Below the pieces are notes generated by a model. The model was not told the origin of the DNA. It searched no databases and saw only the letters and a program-made list of their open reading frames with translations. From Ruegeria lacuscaerulensis (GTDB taxonomy: Bacteria; Pseudomonadota; Alphaproteobacteria; Rhodobacterales; Rhodobacteraceae), in assembly GCF_013033355.1 (NCBI RefSeq), contig NZ_WQDY01000002.1:372001-436000 (forward strand): a stretch of 64,000 nt of DNA, given 5' to 3'. Position numbers and translations under genes: made by a program. This document shows, one piece after another, positions 17,836-27,800 of this stretch (the stretch's first letter is position 1; the number at the start of each line of letters is the position of its first letter).

Positions 17836-19596
17836 TTACTGAATCAGCCGCAGCTTCTGGATGGAACCGGCAATCGACACGAACGAGTCGATGATCTCTT
17901 CGCCGGTAACCTCGTAGTAGTGCGAAGGAGACGAGGCGCATGACTTGACCTCGGCCGCCGCCTGATCTGAAGTTTCAAACGCAACCGCGTAGATGATCAC
18001 GTTGTTCGCCTTGGCCAGCTCACACTGCTGTTTGAACAGCTGCAAGTTGGTAACCTGTGACGATGTAATGGTCGTGTCTTCGGACGGGCGCGAGACCAGC
18101 TCGGTCAGACCGTTTTCTTCTTCCATTTCGTCAGCAGGGCGAACCTGCGGGCTGGTCCGGCCGTCGGTCATGAGGACGATGTATTTCGACGTGTCCTCAT
18201 GATCCCAGTTTAGGGGACGGTTCGCGAATTCAGCCGGAACCTCACCCATGGTGCTGAGATAGGCAAAGGCATCGCGCGAGGACGGGTCCAGCAGAGCCAG
18301 CGCATATTTCAGGCTGTAATTGGTGCCGGTGCCGTCGAACAGACGCAGGTTGTCAATAAAGCTGTGCAGAGTGACCTCGTCGTTCTGAGCGTATTTGATG
18401 CTCATCTCGTCATCCGGGCACCAACCCCAGTTCTGCGTGGTCTCGTCATAGTCCCAATTCACGAAGTACGGCACCTGCTCGGTCGAACCGGATGGCAGTT
18501 GCGACGTCATGAAATCGGAATATGAAAGTTCCAGACAGGACGATTCATTGTTCGGGATGGTCTGGTAGTATGAGTGGAAATCATTGAACTGCAATTCAGC
18601 ATCGACATTGTTGAATTTAGTTTCGCTGGCTTCCACGTCACCCGTGATGCTGTAGTATTCGGTTGCTTGCTTACCACCCTTGATCGAAGCACCAACCAGT
18701 TCTGCGTCTTCGGTCAGGACAGAGTTCTCGATGGCGAAATCCTTGACGTAGTAATAGTAGGTGTCGACGTCGTCTTTGTCGAAACCATCCACGTCGTTGT
18801 CCGGAAAGCTGTCAATCTTTACAGAGTAATCCGGTGAACCGTCGCCGCTGGTGTCAAACCAGAAGACAACGTTGGAAATATCCTGCTTCCAGGTCGGGAA
18901 ATACCCCTCTTCTGTGGTCGTGCCGAACCGTTCACCACCCAGGTATTCGAACATCGTCGACCCCGGGTTTGTTTGACCCGCGAAAGGAATGACATTGATC
19001 GAAGTCTGCTTGTCCGCCTTGGTACCCGTAGTGGGGTCTTCATTTCGGCTAAGGCTTTTGGTGATGAACGCCTTGGCGGCAGCTTGCATCAAGTCGACAC
19101 GGTTGTTGCTGCCCATACTGCCCGAAATATCCAGCACCAATGAGATCTCGGTATGGGGCGCAGCTTCATTGGCCGCGGCTCCGATACCCAAAGGAATAGA
19201 GTCGATACCACTCAGGCGCATGAATTTTGTATCGTATTCTGCCCCGATCGCTGCGGCGACCGTCCGGTCCTGAAACGCCTCTTGAACAGCTACTGAGCTT
19301 TGGTACTCCGACAGCCCCTGCGCCGCCAGATGCGCATTAACCACTTCCTCTGGTGGCAGTGTCTGCTCGAGGTTGGCGGCGGCAAGCACCGCATTGTCAA
19401 GAACCCACTGTAGCTTAACGCGGTCGCGCTCATAGTTGGCGACATCAACTGCGATTCCCGTCGCGGCCAACAACATGAGAAAGACGAAAAGCGCAAAAAT
19501 CGTCAAAGCGCCTTCTTCGCCAGTGGCGAAACGTCCCTTTTTAGAAGGACCACTTAAAATTGAGTTCAGTTGTCTTCGAGTCCGAATTCTGGGCAT
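17836..19596 (-). CDS. TadG-like pilus assembly protein with von Willebrand factor A domain
   Basis: The 586-residue protein begins with a basic segment, then a TadE/G hydrophobic anchor (LTIFALFVFLMLLAATGIAV) followed by DVANYERDRVKLQ. A VWA domain with MIDAS sequence SLVLDISGSMGS comes next, and it runs to VLMTDGRTSP and the C-terminal YYEVTGEEI. TadG proteins are envelope-anchored components of Flp-type pilus loci. No other tad gene is adjacent. The ATG at 19596 is preferred over 19653 because GGAG lies six bases upstream. Its pilus role is by family resemblance only. Confidence 0.88.
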   Translation of the reverse strand: MPRIRTRRQLNSILSGPSKKGRFATGEEGALTIFALFVFLMLLAATGIAVDVANYERDRVKLQWVLDNAVLAAANLEQTLPPEEVVNAHLAAQGLSEYQSSVAVQEAFQDRTVAAAIGAEYDTKFMRLSGIDSIPLGIGAAANEAAPHTEISLVLDISGSMGSNNRVDLMQAAAKAFITKSLSRNEDPTTGTKADKQTSINVIPFAGQTNPGSTMFEYLGGERFGTTTEEGYFPTWKQDISNVVFWFDTSGDGSPDYSVKIDSFPDNDVDGFDKDDVDTYYYYVKDFAIENSVLTEDAELVGASIKGGKQATEYYSITGDVEASETKFNNVDAELQFNDFHSYYQTIPNNESSCLELSYSDFMTSQLPSGSTEQVPYFVNWDYDETTQNWGWCPDDEMSIKYAQNDEVTLHSFIDNLRLFDGTGTNYSLKYALALLDPSSRDAFAYLSTMGEVPAEFANRPLNWDHEDTSKYIVLMTDGRTSPQVRPADEMEEENGLTELVSRPSEDTTITSSQVTNLQLFKQQCELAKANNVIIYAVAFETSDQAAAEVKSCASSPSHYYEVTGEEIIDSFVSIAGSIQKLRLIQ

Positions 19597-20323
19597 TTGA
19601 ATCTCCGGGGCAACGTAATTTTTTTTCACCATTGCCTGAGATTTTGTCCCCAATTTGCCACAAATCGGGTGTTTAGATTACAATAAATGAATGTGAAATG
19701 AACTGAAAATTAACGAATATTTTCTACAGAAAAAGGCTCTAAATAGTCGTTCAATAACAATTAGTTAAATAAATTCATACTGCGTTGAGAATCCCCCTGA
19801 TCGGTTCATTTTCAATTAATACTCTGAAAAAATAGCTTGAAAATTGCGGTATTTGGGGCGGACTGGAACAATTGGAAAACTCCCGAAAACCAAAGCCTAT
19901 TTGCCCACGCTGGGAACGGCTACGTCGATTCGGCGAACTAAAGTGGCGTTGTTCTCATTTTCGCAACAACTTTAACGGAAGTTGAATAATGTATTCGCAC
20001 TTCATTCAATCAAGATTTGGCACAATTCGTATTAATTGAATCTGAACACCTTAGTCGCCCCGAGATTCTGCAAAGGGAATAAAATGACAAAGTCTGCCAT
20101 ATTGATTGCAACACCGTGGTCTTCGGTTGAGCGATACACATTTAAGTCGGTCAGGTGCAGCAGCAGCCCTGCGGTGGGAATGCGAGGTCGTGAACGTTTT
20201 CCTCCGATCAACATTACGCTTGCGGGCATCGTCAGAGAAATGCGGTTTCAGGAAGAAAATAAACCCGCCGCGCCCAAGTGATTTCGGACCAACATTCTGG
20301 CGCTGCTCGCCCCAAAAAAGGGA

Positions 20324-20352
20324 AAAGCCCGCTCATAATAAGAGCGGGCTTT
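20324..20352 (-). terminator. Intrinsic terminator, likely for the 20510-21541 gene
   Basis: AAAGCCCGCTC and GAGCGGGCTTT form a perfect 11-base stem with a 7-base loop. On the minus strand the stem runs into TTTTCCC, and on the plus strand into TTTAATT, so it can act in both directions. Confidence 0.8.
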
Positions 20353-20421
20353 AATTCGCGCCTAGAGTGAGTACGGGTGCGCGATCCTTTTCGTCTTCAG
20401 TTCACATCCATTAGTCGATTA

Positions 20422-20467
20422 CCGGGCCAGCCAATGTTTTGTAGGTGGATGATAAAGGCTGGCCCGG
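20422..20467. repeat. Long-loop inverted repeat
   Basis: CCGGGCCAGCC (20422-20432) and GGCTGGCCCGG (20457-20467) are exact inverse complements, 11 bases, around a 24-base loop. It lies in the 3' untranslated region of the minus-strand Gly-rich gene. No T run follows. Confidence 0.7.
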
Positions 20468-20509
20468 CTCTCGTTGCCTCCGTGAGATTCAGGGCAATGA
20501 GATCATGTC

Positions 20510-21541
20510 TTATTCGAGCCCGAGCATGGCTCGCACCGTCGCCTCCACTTCGTCGGTTACAGGTTTGTTCGCCGCATCTTCAAGCGCCTCACGCTCCAGG
20601 TCTGGCTGCTGTTCAACTTGCTCAGTTAGATCTTCAACTTCTGCAACCGCATCGTTGTAGTCGACAGCATCCTGCAGCTCATCCGCAATTTCCTGCTCCT
20701 CCTTTACGGCTTCCGCAAGCTCTGCTTCTGCAATGCCCAACGCCTCTTCGATTGCTTCATCCTCACCACCGGCATCCGCCAGGTCTTGTTCCAGACCGTC
20801 GACAACCTCTTGTTTCTCGTCGACATTTTGCTGCGCTTCATCAAGCGCATCTTCGATCTCATCGGTTGTACGATCGGGCTGTTCCAGGCCCGCAAGCGTT
20901 TCGATCGCTTCTTCCAGATCCTCTTCGAGGGCAAAACCTGCCAGCACGGTATCACGATAGATTGCGATCCGGCCGACACGGGAATTCGGAGAGGCATTCA
21001 ACAACGCTGTCGGGCTGGCATTGGCCGCATTCAAGGCACCAAGTTCAGAAGGATGGGCCTGAAGAAGCTCGGACGCTTTGACCTTTTTGCTCCGGCCCTG
21101 TGGCCGAACAGATGTTGTCACTTCGGTCACGGCATCTTTCTGCTGAGAGCCAGAGGATACGGAACGGCTGGACTTGGACGATTTCTTGGACGACTTATTG
21201 CCTTGGAAAAAATCCTTCAAAGAGAAGCCTTTTCCCCCAAGCGACTTACTTCCCGACCCCGCGGTTTTCTTACCGCTACGGTTGAGTCCCCCTTTACCCT
21301 TTGCGCCATCATTTTTGCCTGCGCCTTGGCCGCCATTCCCTTTGCCGCTGTTACCTTTTTCTCCACCGTTACCGCCGCCATTGCCTTTACCGCCACCGTT
21401 GCCCCCGCCATTGCCTTGCCCCCCTTTGGCAAAGGCGGGTTCAGGCACCGCGACCGTCATAACAACAGCAGCAGAGCCAACTAAGGCCACGGCAACAGCA
21501 GAAGCTTTCAGGAGGTTTGTCGTCTTGATCTTCATGTTCAT
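20510..21541 (-). CDS. Exported Gly/Asn-rich protein with acidic coiled-coil C-terminus
   Basis: The 343-residue protein has a signal peptide ending near EPAFAKG, a Gly/Asn/Lys-rich low-complexity stretch (residues about 39-95), a Ser/Lys-rich segment, and from about residue 205 a strongly acidic predicted coiled coil (DEIEDALDEAQQNVDEKQEV and similar heptads). No enzyme motif is seen. It is divergent from a second Gly/Asn-rich exported protein. Role unknown; a periplasmic or surface structural protein is the simplest reading. Confidence 0.75.
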   Translation of the reverse strand: MNMKIKTTNLLKASAVAVALVGSAAVVMTVAVPEPAFAKGGQGNGGGNGGGKGNGGGNGGEKGNSGKGNGGQGAGKNDGAKGKGGLNRSGKKTAGSGSKSLGGKGFSLKDFFQGNKSSKKSSKSSRSVSSGSQQKDAVTEVTTSVRPQGRSKKVKASELLQAHPSELGALNAANASPTALLNASPNSRVGRIAIYRDTVLAGFALEEDLEEAIETLAGLEQPDRTTDEIEDALDEAQQNVDEKQEVVDGLEQDLADAGGEDEAIEEALGIAEAELAEAVKEEQEIADELQDAVDYNDAVAEVEDLTEQVEQQPDLEREALEDAANKPVTDEVEATVRAMLGLE

Positions 21542-21662
21542 TTACTTTGGCCCTCGCGGATCGAAATATTCCGAACGACAGCCCCCACTTAGTCGCCAGA
21601 GGCAGAATCACCCCTTTGACTGCATTTGACATGATGCACACTGAACACACGAAAAACTGTTT

Positions 21663-21678
21663 GTTCATCACTAGTTCA
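21663..21678. promoter_or_regulatory. Possible OmpR-type response-regulator site
   Basis: GTTCA occurs twice with an 11-base repeat spacing (21663 and 21674) in the AT-rich divergent promoter between the two Gly/Asn-rich genes, next to the response regulator gene cluster. Winged-helix regulators of that family usually bind such direct repeats. Short and unverified. Confidence 0.25.
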
Positions 21679-21701
21679 CATAGAATTAATTAATCTTTAG
21701 G

Positions 21702-22418
21702 ATGATCTACGCAAAGACAGTGACCGTGATGTTAAAGCTTGTAGCAGTAACGCTTTTTGCCACCCTTCTCATGACTGGTGAGGGGTTTGCTGACGCGCGC
21801 GAACTTAAGCAATCCGAGTTACGCCAGGCGACAAAGACTGGCAGTGCAATTCGGTTGAAAAGAGTTATTCGTGGCGTTGAAAAAGTGTTTGGCGGCACTC
21901 CTGTGGACGCACGCGCGTTTCAGACGGACAGGGTCTACTACCGGATTCTGGTCAAAAAACCCAACGGCAGCATTATAAGTGTTATTGTCGATGCCCAGAC
22001 CGGCGTTGTCGTGTCGAATCGATCTAGTGTTGGTCGGCAAATACGAGAAGCGGCTCAGGCAAATAACGGCAAATCGGCCAATTCCAAAAGCCAAGCTGGA
22101 AACCGGGCCAACAGCGGAAACAACAATGCCGGTGGAAACGGCAAAGGCAACTCCGGTGGCAATGGTAATGGCAATTCCGGCGGCAACGGCAACTCCGGCG
22201 GTGGCAATTCCGGTGGTAATGGCAATTCCGGCGGCGGTAACTCCGGCGGCGGTAACTCCGGTGGTGGCAACAGCGGCGGCGGTAACTCCGGTGGTGGCAA
22301 CAGCGGTGGCGGCAACTCTGGCGGTGGCAACAGCGGTGGTGGTAACTCCGGCGGTGGCAACAGCGGCGGTGGCAACTCCGGCGGCAACGGCAACGGAAAT
22401 GGCGGACGCGGAAGATAA
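21702..22418 (+). CDS. Exported PepSY-like protein with GGGNS repeat tail
   Basis: The 238-residue protein has an N-terminal signal peptide ending at GEGFADA. A PepSY-like module of about 75 residues follows (LKRVIRGVEKVFGGTPVDAR, then RILVKKPNGSIISVIVDAQTG), and from about residue 125 a tail made almost only of Gly, Asn and Ser in GGGNS-type units. PepSY modules near two-component genes often act as periplasmic modulators of the sensor. It is upstream of the regulator/kinase genes on the same strand, gap 38 bases, probably one operon. An internal ATG at 21729 is also possible. Confidence 0.8.
   Translation: MIYAKTVTVMLKLVAVTLFATLLMTGEGFADARELKQSELRQATKTGSAIRLKRVIRGVEKVFGGTPVDARAFQTDRVYYRILVKKPNGSIISVIVDAQTGVVVSNRSSVGRQIREAAQANNGKSANSKSQAGNRANSGNNNAGGNGKGNSGGNGNGNSGGNGNSGGGNSGGNGNSGGGNSGGGNSGGGNSGGGNSGGGNSGGGNSGGGNSGGGNSGGGNSGGGNSGGNGNGNGGRGR
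22125..22403 (+). repeat. GGN/GGGNS-coding tandem repeat tract
   Basis: About 280 bases of imperfect tandem units of 15 bases such as GGCGGTGGCAACAGC. Third-base variation is high, which suggests selection on the amino acid repeat, but the tract can still slip and change tail length. It is coding, not CRISPR. Confidence 0.9.
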
Positions 22419-22456
22419 CCGATGAACATTTCGCCGAAGCATTGTAGTTTTCACCT

Positions 22457-23116
22457 ATGAGAGTATTGCTTGCAGAGGATGAGCCGCATCTTTGCGCTCA
22501 GATCAAAAAACTTCTGAACGCCGAAGGCCGGGTTGTGGACGTAGCCCACAATGGGCTTGAGGCGCTTCATCTTGGATCAACTGAACCGTACGACGTGATC
22601 GTTTTGGACGTCGGTCTGCCGGAACGGGACGGTATCTCGGTTTTGCGGGAATGGCGCGCAAACGGCGTCAAGACCCCAGTGCTGATCCTTACTGCACGGG
22701 ATGGCTGGAGCGAACGGGTCGACGGTCTGGATGCTGGCGCCGACGACTACATGACCAAACCCTTCCATATGCCCGAGCTGGCAGCCAGAGTGCGTGCGAT
22801 CCTACGGCGACAAAGCGGACAGCTTAATCCCCTGATCGAGATGGGGGGTGTGTCACTGGATACCAAAAACGGACGAGTAACCGCGAAAGATGTTCCGGTT
22901 GATCTGACTGCACAGGAAATCGCTGTGCTGACCTATCTGGCGCATAACCGCGGCCGTCTGATTTCGCGCACCGAGCTTTCCGAGCATATTTACGAATATG
23001 ATGGTGATCGGGATTCGAACACGATCGCTGTCTTCATCACACGTCTTCGAAAAAAGCTGGGTCCCGAACTGATCAAAACCGTACGCGGGCGCGGCTATAT
23101 GATCGACAGCGCCTGA
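22457..23116 (+). CDS. OmpR/PhoB family response regulator
   Basis: The 219-residue protein has a receiver domain (VLLAEDEP acidic pair, phosphoacceptor D51 in VIVLDVGLP, switch Thr in ILTARDG, Lys in DDYMTKPF) and a C-terminal winged helix ending VRGRGYMID. It overlaps the kinase start (TGATG), so regulator and kinase are made together. The preceding PepSY-like exported protein may be a target or modulator. Confidence 0.95.
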   Translation: MRVLLAEDEPHLCAQIKKLLNAEGRVVDVAHNGLEALHLGSTEPYDVIVLDVGLPERDGISVLREWRANGVKTPVLILTARDGWSERVDGLDAGADDYMTKPFHMPELAARVRAILRRQSGQLNPLIEMGGVSLDTKNGRVTAKDVPVDLTAQEIAVLTYLAHNRGRLISRTELSEHIYEYDGDRDSNTIAVFITRLRKKLGPELIKTVRGRGYMIDSA

Positions 23117-24465
23117 TGCTGTCACTACGGGAACGAGCCCTGCTGGGCGGCGTTGCCACGGGTGCCATCTCGGTTGCGGTGGGCACTTTGGCAGTTCTAT
23201 CCTACATCAACTCAAGGGTCTCGGATCAATTTGACTCCAATCTGCGTGACCGCCACACGCAGCTCGTTGTCGGGCTGAGTGTCACGACAGACAACCCGGA
23301 TGCATTGCAGGATCTGATGTTCGATCCGGCCTATGGCACACCTTATTCAGGGCGGTATTGGCAGGTGACCAACGGAAGGGATGAGGTTTTCACCTCGGCT
23401 TCTCTGTTCGATGAAACCATCGCGGAACCTGTCGTTGCCACGGCGTCCGCAACCTTCTGGAACACAACCGGCCCTGAAGGTGAGGCCCTGCGCAGTATCT
23501 ATCAGGAAATCTCGTACGAGGACGGAACCGTATGGGGCGTCAGTGTAGCCGAGAGTCGCAACGAGCTCATTGCCGAGCGCCGGGCCGCGCAGCGCAGCCT
23601 GCTGCCGGTGTTTACTCTGGTGGGCCTGATTGGGGTCGCCGGATCTTTGCTTTTGATGTCTGCGATCATGGGCCCTCTTCGCAAACTTCGCACGGATGTT
23701 GCGCATCGCTGGGACACGGATGAGGGGCTCAAGCCTGACGACTATCCTGATGAGGTGTCGCCATTGGTCGACGACCTCAACAAACTTTCAAGGCGTAATC
23801 GGGATATTGTATCAGGGTCGCGTCGACAAACTGCCGACCTCGCGCATGCGCTCAAGACGCCGACAGCGATCCTTCGCAATGAATTGAGCAGCCTTGCTGA
23901 ACATGGCGCCACGATCGACACCGCGCAGGAAGCACTGGACAGGATAGACGCTCAACTCAGTCGTTCATTGGCACGAATGAGGGCTATGAACACAGCCGAA
24001 CTTAGCCATTCGCGCGCAGATCTGTCCAATTCGGTGGACCGGTTGTCGCGCCTGTTTTCTCGCATGGCCGAACGTGACGGCAAGGAGCTCGAAGTCATCC
24101 GACAAAAAAACCTTTGGGTACGGATGGATCCCCAGGACATCGAGGAAGTCCTGGGTAATTTGATGGACAACGCTGTCAAATGGTGTCGTCAAACTGTGCG
24201 TGTTTCGGCGATGGCCAAAAGGAACAGTATTGAAATTCATATCGAGGACGACGGACCGGGTATCCCCGAGGATGACCGGCGCGAAGCTCTTCGATCAGGC
24301 GGGCGACTAGACACCTCTGTCGCTGGAACGGGACTAGGTTTGGCGATTGCGGTCGATTTGCTCAACGCATACGGAGCCAAGCTGGATCTGGGCAGATCAA
24401 AGGTGCTGGGCGGGTTGGAATGTCGTGTTGTGATCAACTCGATCCACAAGAAACCATCAAAATAG
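23116..24465 (+). CDS. Sensor histidine kinase (PhoQ/EnvZ class)
   Basis: The 449-residue kinase has an N-terminal transmembrane segment, a periplasmic region of about 140 residues, a second transmembrane segment (LLPVFTLVGLIGVAGSLLLM), a HisKA domain with phosphorylated His244 in DLAHALKTPTAIL, and an ATPase domain with N box (NLMDNAVKW), G1 (EDDGPGIPED) and G2 (GTGLGLAI). It should control phosphorylation of the adjacent OmpR-type regulator. The stimulus is not evident. It is the last core-like gene before the accessory region. Confidence 0.95.
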   Translation: MLSLRERALLGGVATGAISVAVGTLAVLSYINSRVSDQFDSNLRDRHTQLVVGLSVTTDNPDALQDLMFDPAYGTPYSGRYWQVTNGRDEVFTSASLFDETIAEPVVATASATFWNTTGPEGEALRSIYQEISYEDGTVWGVSVAESRNELIAERRAAQRSLLPVFTLVGLIGVAGSLLLMSAIMGPLRKLRTDVAHRWDTDEGLKPDDYPDEVSPLVDDLNKLSRRNRDIVSGSRRQTADLAHALKTPTAILRNELSSLAEHGATIDTAQEALDRIDAQLSRSLARMRAMNTAELSHSRADLSNSVDRLSRLFSRMAERDGKELEVIRQKNLWVRMDPQDIEEVLGNLMDNAVKWCRQTVRVSAMAKRNSIEIHIEDDGPGIPEDDRREALRSGGRLDTSVAGTGLGLAIAVDLLNAYGAKLDLGRSKVLGGLECRVVINSIHKKPSK

Positions 24466-24856
24466 GCGGAAGAGCACACAAATTCTGTGTTGATGGCGGA
24501 GACGAAGGCAGTATAACTAATTCATTAAAGCACTATTAAATATAAACAATATTTAATACTCTTTTGGAACCACCACCAAATGTACCACACCGATCCTAAT
24601 GTCAGGCGGAGCTTAAACCGAGGCTCAAGCAAAGCAGATGATCCGCTTGCTGTCTCATAGAAGCCACTCATGCAGAGCTCAACGTATGCCGCCGATGAGC
24701 TCAAAACGGCTATCGCCGCGATAGCCAAGTGCAGTCGATCCTAGAAAAAGCAGATTGCGCATAGTCCACTTACGAGACGAAGCAGATTAGAAAGCTTGCG
24801 TTGAACAACGACCACATCGAAGCATTACAACCCGCCTATAGAAGGCAACTCAATCC
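24466..24856. other. Intergenic boundary region between core and accessory DNA
   Basis: About 390 bases carry no convincing gene. The tRNA-3'-end-like repeat lies at 24492-24507; the rest is AT-rich, followed by a scrambled stretch with no recognised feature. Base composition falls compared with the left side. Confidence 0.6.
24492..24507. repeat. Candidate attachment-site repeat, left copy
   Basis: GATGGCGGAGACGAAG is identical to 61189-61204, next to an integrase. Its reverse complement ends CTCCGCCA plus TC, like the 3' end of many tRNA genes, the usual core of P4-type integrase sites. No tRNA body is next to it. A chance 16-base match in a window this size is not negligible. Confidence 0.5.
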
Positions 24857-27800
24857 TCACTCCGCCACAAGTGCAACAATATCATTGCAGGGCTCAGAAT
24901 GGTCGTGATTGGCCGAATTTATTTTGTTGAATGTTCCTCGATACACCAAAGCGAAAACGGGTGGAGTGAAGTAAAACGATACAACGGTTGACAACAGAAC
25001 GCCTCCGGCGATTGCCACGGCGAATGGTGGCCAAAATGCACCTCCGCCCAATATCAGAGGCAGGAAGCCGCCAAATGTTGTGACCGTGGTCGAGACAATG
25101 TGACGGCTGGAACCAATAACGACGCGAGCCATGGCCGCCTGATCGCCCTGGCTGGCCTGCCGGTCTTGTTGCAACCCGGTCAAGATAATGATTGCAGCGT
25201 TGATCGAAACCCCGATTGAACCAATGACCCCAATTATCGCGTTTATTCCAAATGGGAATTGCATAACTGCCAGCGACAACATTGAAAGGCCTGCGGACAG
25301 AACGCAAACGACCAAGGTCACAAGTGTCAGGCGAAACGAGTTAAAGGTTAGCACGATGGTCGCGATGGAAAGTGTTACGATCAAACCCACGGACGCGAGC
25401 AGATTACCCACGGCATTGGATCGAGCATCACTGTCGCCGCCTAAAGTCATCTTGTAGCCTTGCGGCAGATCAAACTCCGACGCGTCAAGCGCTGCTAATA
25501 CGTCCTGCAATGCTTCTTCAGGCAAAACACCGGGCACTATAAACGCCTGTAAAGTGTTCTCGCGCGTGCCATCCGTTCGGGTTATGACGCTTTCGGCCGG
25601 TTCGATCACTGGCCGGGCTAGTTCTGACAACGGTACGCCGGGAAAAACTCCGATCGCAGATATTTCAGCAGCGTTCGGCAAAAGGATCGGCATACTGACA
25701 ATTGCGCTAAGATCTGATCGTACCTCGTCGCCTAAGCGAACGCGTACTGGCAGTTGTTCTGTCCCTTCGATCAGTGATCCGCCGGTAATGCCCACAAGCG
25801 CCGAGTCCATCTGGCCAGCTATATCCGCTACGTCCAGCCCCAGCAGACGGGCTTTGACCTCATCAATCTCGAACCGAATTTGGGGATTGCCTCCGTTCAC
25901 ACTCGCACGCGCCTGGGTCACCAAATCGAGATTGGCCATGACCGAACGCACTTCGTCGCCAAGATCGCGTAAAACCGTGATGTCCTGCCCCTGAATTTTG
26001 ACTTCAACCGGTGCGGCGACTGGGGGGCCCTGTACAAGATTGCGAACGATGATCTGGGCGTCAGGAAAGTCGACATCTAGACGGTTCTGCAACGCTCCAA
26101 CAAGGCGGGCAGCGTCGTCGGCCGTGTCGGTCGTGATCATGGCTTGTGCAAACCCAGGCTCGCGAGAACGGTTACCAACGATGTTGTAGTAGAATGCCGG
26201 GCCAGACTCACCCACAGTCCAGTAAACACTCTTGACGCCATCATCGGCCAGTAGGATTTCGTCAATCTGTCGCGCGGTTGCTTCGGTGGTGGCGATTGAA
26301 GTTCCACCTGGCATGTCGACCTCGATATAGAACTGGTTTCGGTCGACGCCCGGAAAGAACTGCGCAGTCAGGGTCGGAAAGGCCGCAAAGCCAAGCACGG
26401 GCAAGACCAATGCCAACGCGATGGATCGCACCGGATTAGCAACGGACAATCGAATTGACGCCTCAAACAAGCGGGCAAGCGGTGGGATACTGATACCACG
26501 GCTCAGCATTCCTGCGTCAGGGCGATCGGATAGTAACCAGCCGGCAACGGCTGGAGTGACTGTCAACGCCACAACCAAGGACCAGACAAGCATAAGCACG
26601 ACGGCTATAGCGATAGCACCGACAAAGTCGCCAGCGGGCCCCGGAAGCAAGATCATCGGCGTGAAGGCAAGCGCCGTTGTCACGGTCGACGCCAGCAACG
26701 GTGTGGCCAACCGGCGAACAGCATCTCGCACGGCCGCAAGCCGTTCCATCCCATCCTGCAGACGGCGCCGAATTTCATCGGTCATTACGATCGCTGCGTC
26801 GACCAGCAGACCGAGTGCAACAATCAAACCCGTTACGGACATCTGATGAATTGGCAATCCAATCATGTTCATTGTTGCCAAAGTTGCCAATGAGACAACC
26901 GGCAACACCAAAGCGACAATCGCTGCTGCCCGCACCCCCAAGGTAATGAACAAAACAGCCACGACCAGAGCCACGCCAATAGCCATGTTGATCGCAACCT
27001 CTGACAAACGATCCGTCGTGTACTGGCTTTGATCAAACAGCAGTATTTCCTTCATGCCCAAAGGTACCGATGCGGTCCCGGCCTCAAGCTCATCCCGAAG
27101 AAAACCGGTCCAGCGGTCGATCTGTACGCCATCCTGCGCCAGTACCCCGACTAGAACGGACGGATTGCCGTTGGCAAACGCGATTGAAGACTGCGGTTCG
27201 CGCGCGCCACGGTCCACGCTGGCAATATCTCCGAGCTGCACAACGGCACCTTCCGCGTTTTCACGCAGGACGATGCTCCTAATACGGTCCAGAGTTTCAA
27301 TTTCACCGCTGATGCCTATGGTCAGGTCGACATCGGACTGCAACCGCCCAGACTGAACCTTTCCATCTGCTTCGGCGATTCTCTGCGAAATTTCTGCGGC
27401 GCCAAGCCCAAGCGCAGCGGCCTTGTCCATATCGACACTTACGAGCACCTCTTCTTCCGGCTGACCGAAATAGTCCACTGCCCGCGTAGCAGGTATCGCG
27501 CGCAATCTGTCACCCAACGCTTCGGCATGACGCGAAAGCAAAGTTATCGGAAAGTCAGGCTCTTCGGCCGCGACCGCGATAACAGCAGAATAGGCAGAAA
27601 TACCCTCGGCATCGATTTCCGGCTGCCCGACTCCACTCGGAAAGTTTTGTCGAGCGTCTTCAACCGCATCCCGAGCCTCGGCCCAAACCTGCTCAATCGT
27701 GGCCTCGTCCAGCGTCTCGAGCAATTCCACCGAAACAACCGAAACGCCCGAGCGGGATACAGAACTGATTTCATCCACCTCGGCGATTTTCCGAAGCTCT

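Larger units (their letters stand above)
19597..20509. other. Gene-poor AT-rich intergenic region
   Basis: About 900 bases lack a convincing gene. The part to 20030 is AT-rich and should hold the TadG promoter. Two short plus-strand frames (20036-20281 and 20106-20354) have no recognisable domains and overlap structured DNA. Two strong hairpins lie at 20324-20352 and 20422-20467. Confidence 0.6.

Noticed and set aside
22125..22403. Repeat array that could be mistaken for CRISPR
   Set aside because: Units are contiguous, 15 bases, in frame and coding; there are no unique spacers and no cas genes.
21819..22454. Minus-strand open frames of 124 and 211 codons over the GGGNS tract
   Set aside because: They are the complement of a low-complexity repeat and translate to Pro/Leu- or Ala/Thr/Val-rich strings with no domain.
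24492..24507. A tRNA gene at the repeat
   Set aside because: Only the 3'-end-like 16 bases are present; no T-arm, anticodon arm or D-arm follows here or at 61189.
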